This document shows, piece after piece, positions 13,606-14,098 of a stretch of DNA of 14,098 bases. Position 1 is the first letter of the stretch; every line of letters starts with the position of its first letter. The notes beneath the pieces were generated by a model that saw only the letters and a program-made list of their open reading frames with translations, was not told the DNA's origin and did no database searches. The position numbers were made by a program, and so were the translations under genes. The DNA is from Gp7-AA10 sp041483175 (GTDB lineage: Bacteria > Acidobacteriota > Thermoanaerobaculia > Gp7-AA8): NCBI GenBank assembly GCA_041483175.1, contig JBGPFD010000082.1, forward strand, positions 1-14,098, written 5' to 3'.

Positions 13606-13799
13606 TCCTATCCGTGCATTGAAAGAAGCGTCGGACGACGGGACGCTGCCGACTCGGGATTCTTCAACCGGTAGAGCGCGATGCCGGGAAGGAGCGCCGC
13701 TGCGGATCACGATCTCCGAAGGACAAGCAACTGCGGCTGGTGCCCGACGCCCAAGGCCGTGACCGAAGGCCCTTCGAACGCGACGCTTGACTTCGGAGT

Positions 13800-13807
13800 C
13801 CACGTGG
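13800..13807. promoter_or_regulatory. CCACGTGG palindrome, possible operator (copy 2)
   Basis: The second copy of the palindrome, 35 bp before the ATG of the ribbon-helix-helix gene, where a repressor would block its own promoter. The shared 9-mer CCACGTGGT is in the same orientation as copy 1. Confidence 0.35.
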
Positions 13808-13842
13808 TGCAACTTGGTGTCAAACTGGTTCACGGAGACTCC

Positions 13843-14037
13843 ATGCGGAAAAAAGAGGAAGTGAAGCGCTTCTCGGTGTCGCTTCCGGTGGACGATTACG
13901 ACGCGATCCAGGCTCTGGCTGCATCTCAACGGCCGCCGGTTTCGCTGAATCACGCCGTACGATACGCGGTTCGGCTGCTCTTGGACATGCACGGGAACAG
14001 GCAGCTCTCGTTGCCGCTAACTGAGAGATCGACCTAG
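13843..14037 (+). CDS. ribbon-helix-helix DNA-binding protein
   Basis: A 64-aa protein with the ribbon-helix-helix pattern: the basic beta strand KRFSVSLP (8–15), helix A DDYDAIQALAASQR (17–30), a turn and helix B SLNHAVRYAVRLLLDMH (34–50). CopG/ParD/Arc-like proteins of this size dimerise and bind short palindromes, often as antitoxins or autorepressors. The open frame runs upstream to 13681, but the ATG at 13843 has GGAG 6 nt before it and starts the fold correctly. No toxin gene follows within the 61 bp that remain, so a toxin–antitoxin role cannot be judged. Its divergent position and the CCACGTGG pair suggest that it regulates itself and the ATPase operon; this is inference. Confidence 0.72.
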   Translation: MRKKEEVKRFSVSLPVDDYDAIQALAASQRPPVSLNHAVRYAVRLLLDMHGNRQLSLPLTERST

Positions 14038-14098
14038 CACGGTGTGCCGGGTTGAGCTCGTGAAATGCGAACGATGGGAGCAGGATTGCGTAACGACC

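Larger units (their letters stand above)
13451..13842. other. 392-bp divergent intergenic region, no credible gene
   Basis: This gap separates the ATPase operon (minus) from the ribbon-helix-helix gene (plus). The open frames crossing it have no motif, no ribosome site and inconsistent composition, so I call none. It holds two CCACGTGG palindromes, a perfect CGAAGG-C-CCTTCG palindrome (13764–13776), a CCGAAGG direct repeat (13716–13722 and 13763–13769), and a hairpin with a T-run (13586–13605). It therefore looks regulatory. Confidence 0.6.

Noticed and set aside
13660..13690. tRNA-like GGTAGAGC string
   Set aside because: Only a D-arm-like word is present; there is no matching acceptor stem, anticodon arm or TTCGA loop at the right spacing.

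Overview
The window is GC-rich chromosomal DNA from a bacterium. The left two thirds carry the conserved ylxP–rbfA–nrnA–truB translation/RNA block, followed by metabolic genes, envelope beta-barrel and cytochrome-type lipoproteins, and an FG-GAP propeller. This mix, plus period-7 intergenic repeats, suggests an Acidobacteriota-like or related lineage. That assignment is inference only; no rRNA or other definitive marker is present.

Layout. 1–285 is the 3' end of ylxP (DUF503). 292–1434 is a minus-strand secreted seven-repeat FG-GAP/VCBS propeller that splits the usual ylxP–rbfA order. 1580–3892 holds rbfA, nrnA and truB; nrnA overlaps rbfA, and nrnA and truB are separated by a heptamer-built inverted repeat. 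3910–4883 holds a RimJ/RimL-type acetyltransferase and a stand-alone B12-binding subunit coupled by a GTGA overlap, followed by a YihX-like HAD phosphatase (4949–5560). 5602–6919 is a minus-strand pair: a c-type-cytochrome-like lipoprotein and an outer-membrane beta-barrel protein (DUF5777-like). The barrel protein's signal peptide is written almost entirely by a second heptamer inverted repeat. 7022–8281 is a di-iron oxygenase-like gene (BoxB/PaaA type) cut in two by one in-frame TAG. 8450–10381 is a GAF/HD-GYP phosphodiesterase with a large insertion in its catalytic domain. 10452–10754 is a small orphan lipoprotein.

From about 10.75 kb on, base composition looks lower in GC by eye and the content looks accessory. 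A Rad50/SMC-like ATPase (816 aa) with a one-CxxC hook and a C-terminal cysteine cluster is coupled by a GTGA overlap to a 58-aa upstream protein. A 392-bp regulatory gap separates this pair from a divergent ribbon-helix-helix protein. The 9-mer CCACGTGGT, which contains an 8-bp palindrome, occurs twice in that gap, once near each divergent start. This small-protein/ATPase cassette with an adjacent putative repressor is the best candidate for an undescribed system, possibly genome defence or DNA repair.

Other main points: two inverted repeats built from different heptamers, one coding for a signal peptide; the single TAG splitting the metal-ligand halves of the di-iron protein; and a recurrent -10 element 8–12 nt before several start codons that lack a Shine-Dalgarno sequence, suggesting leaderless transcription.
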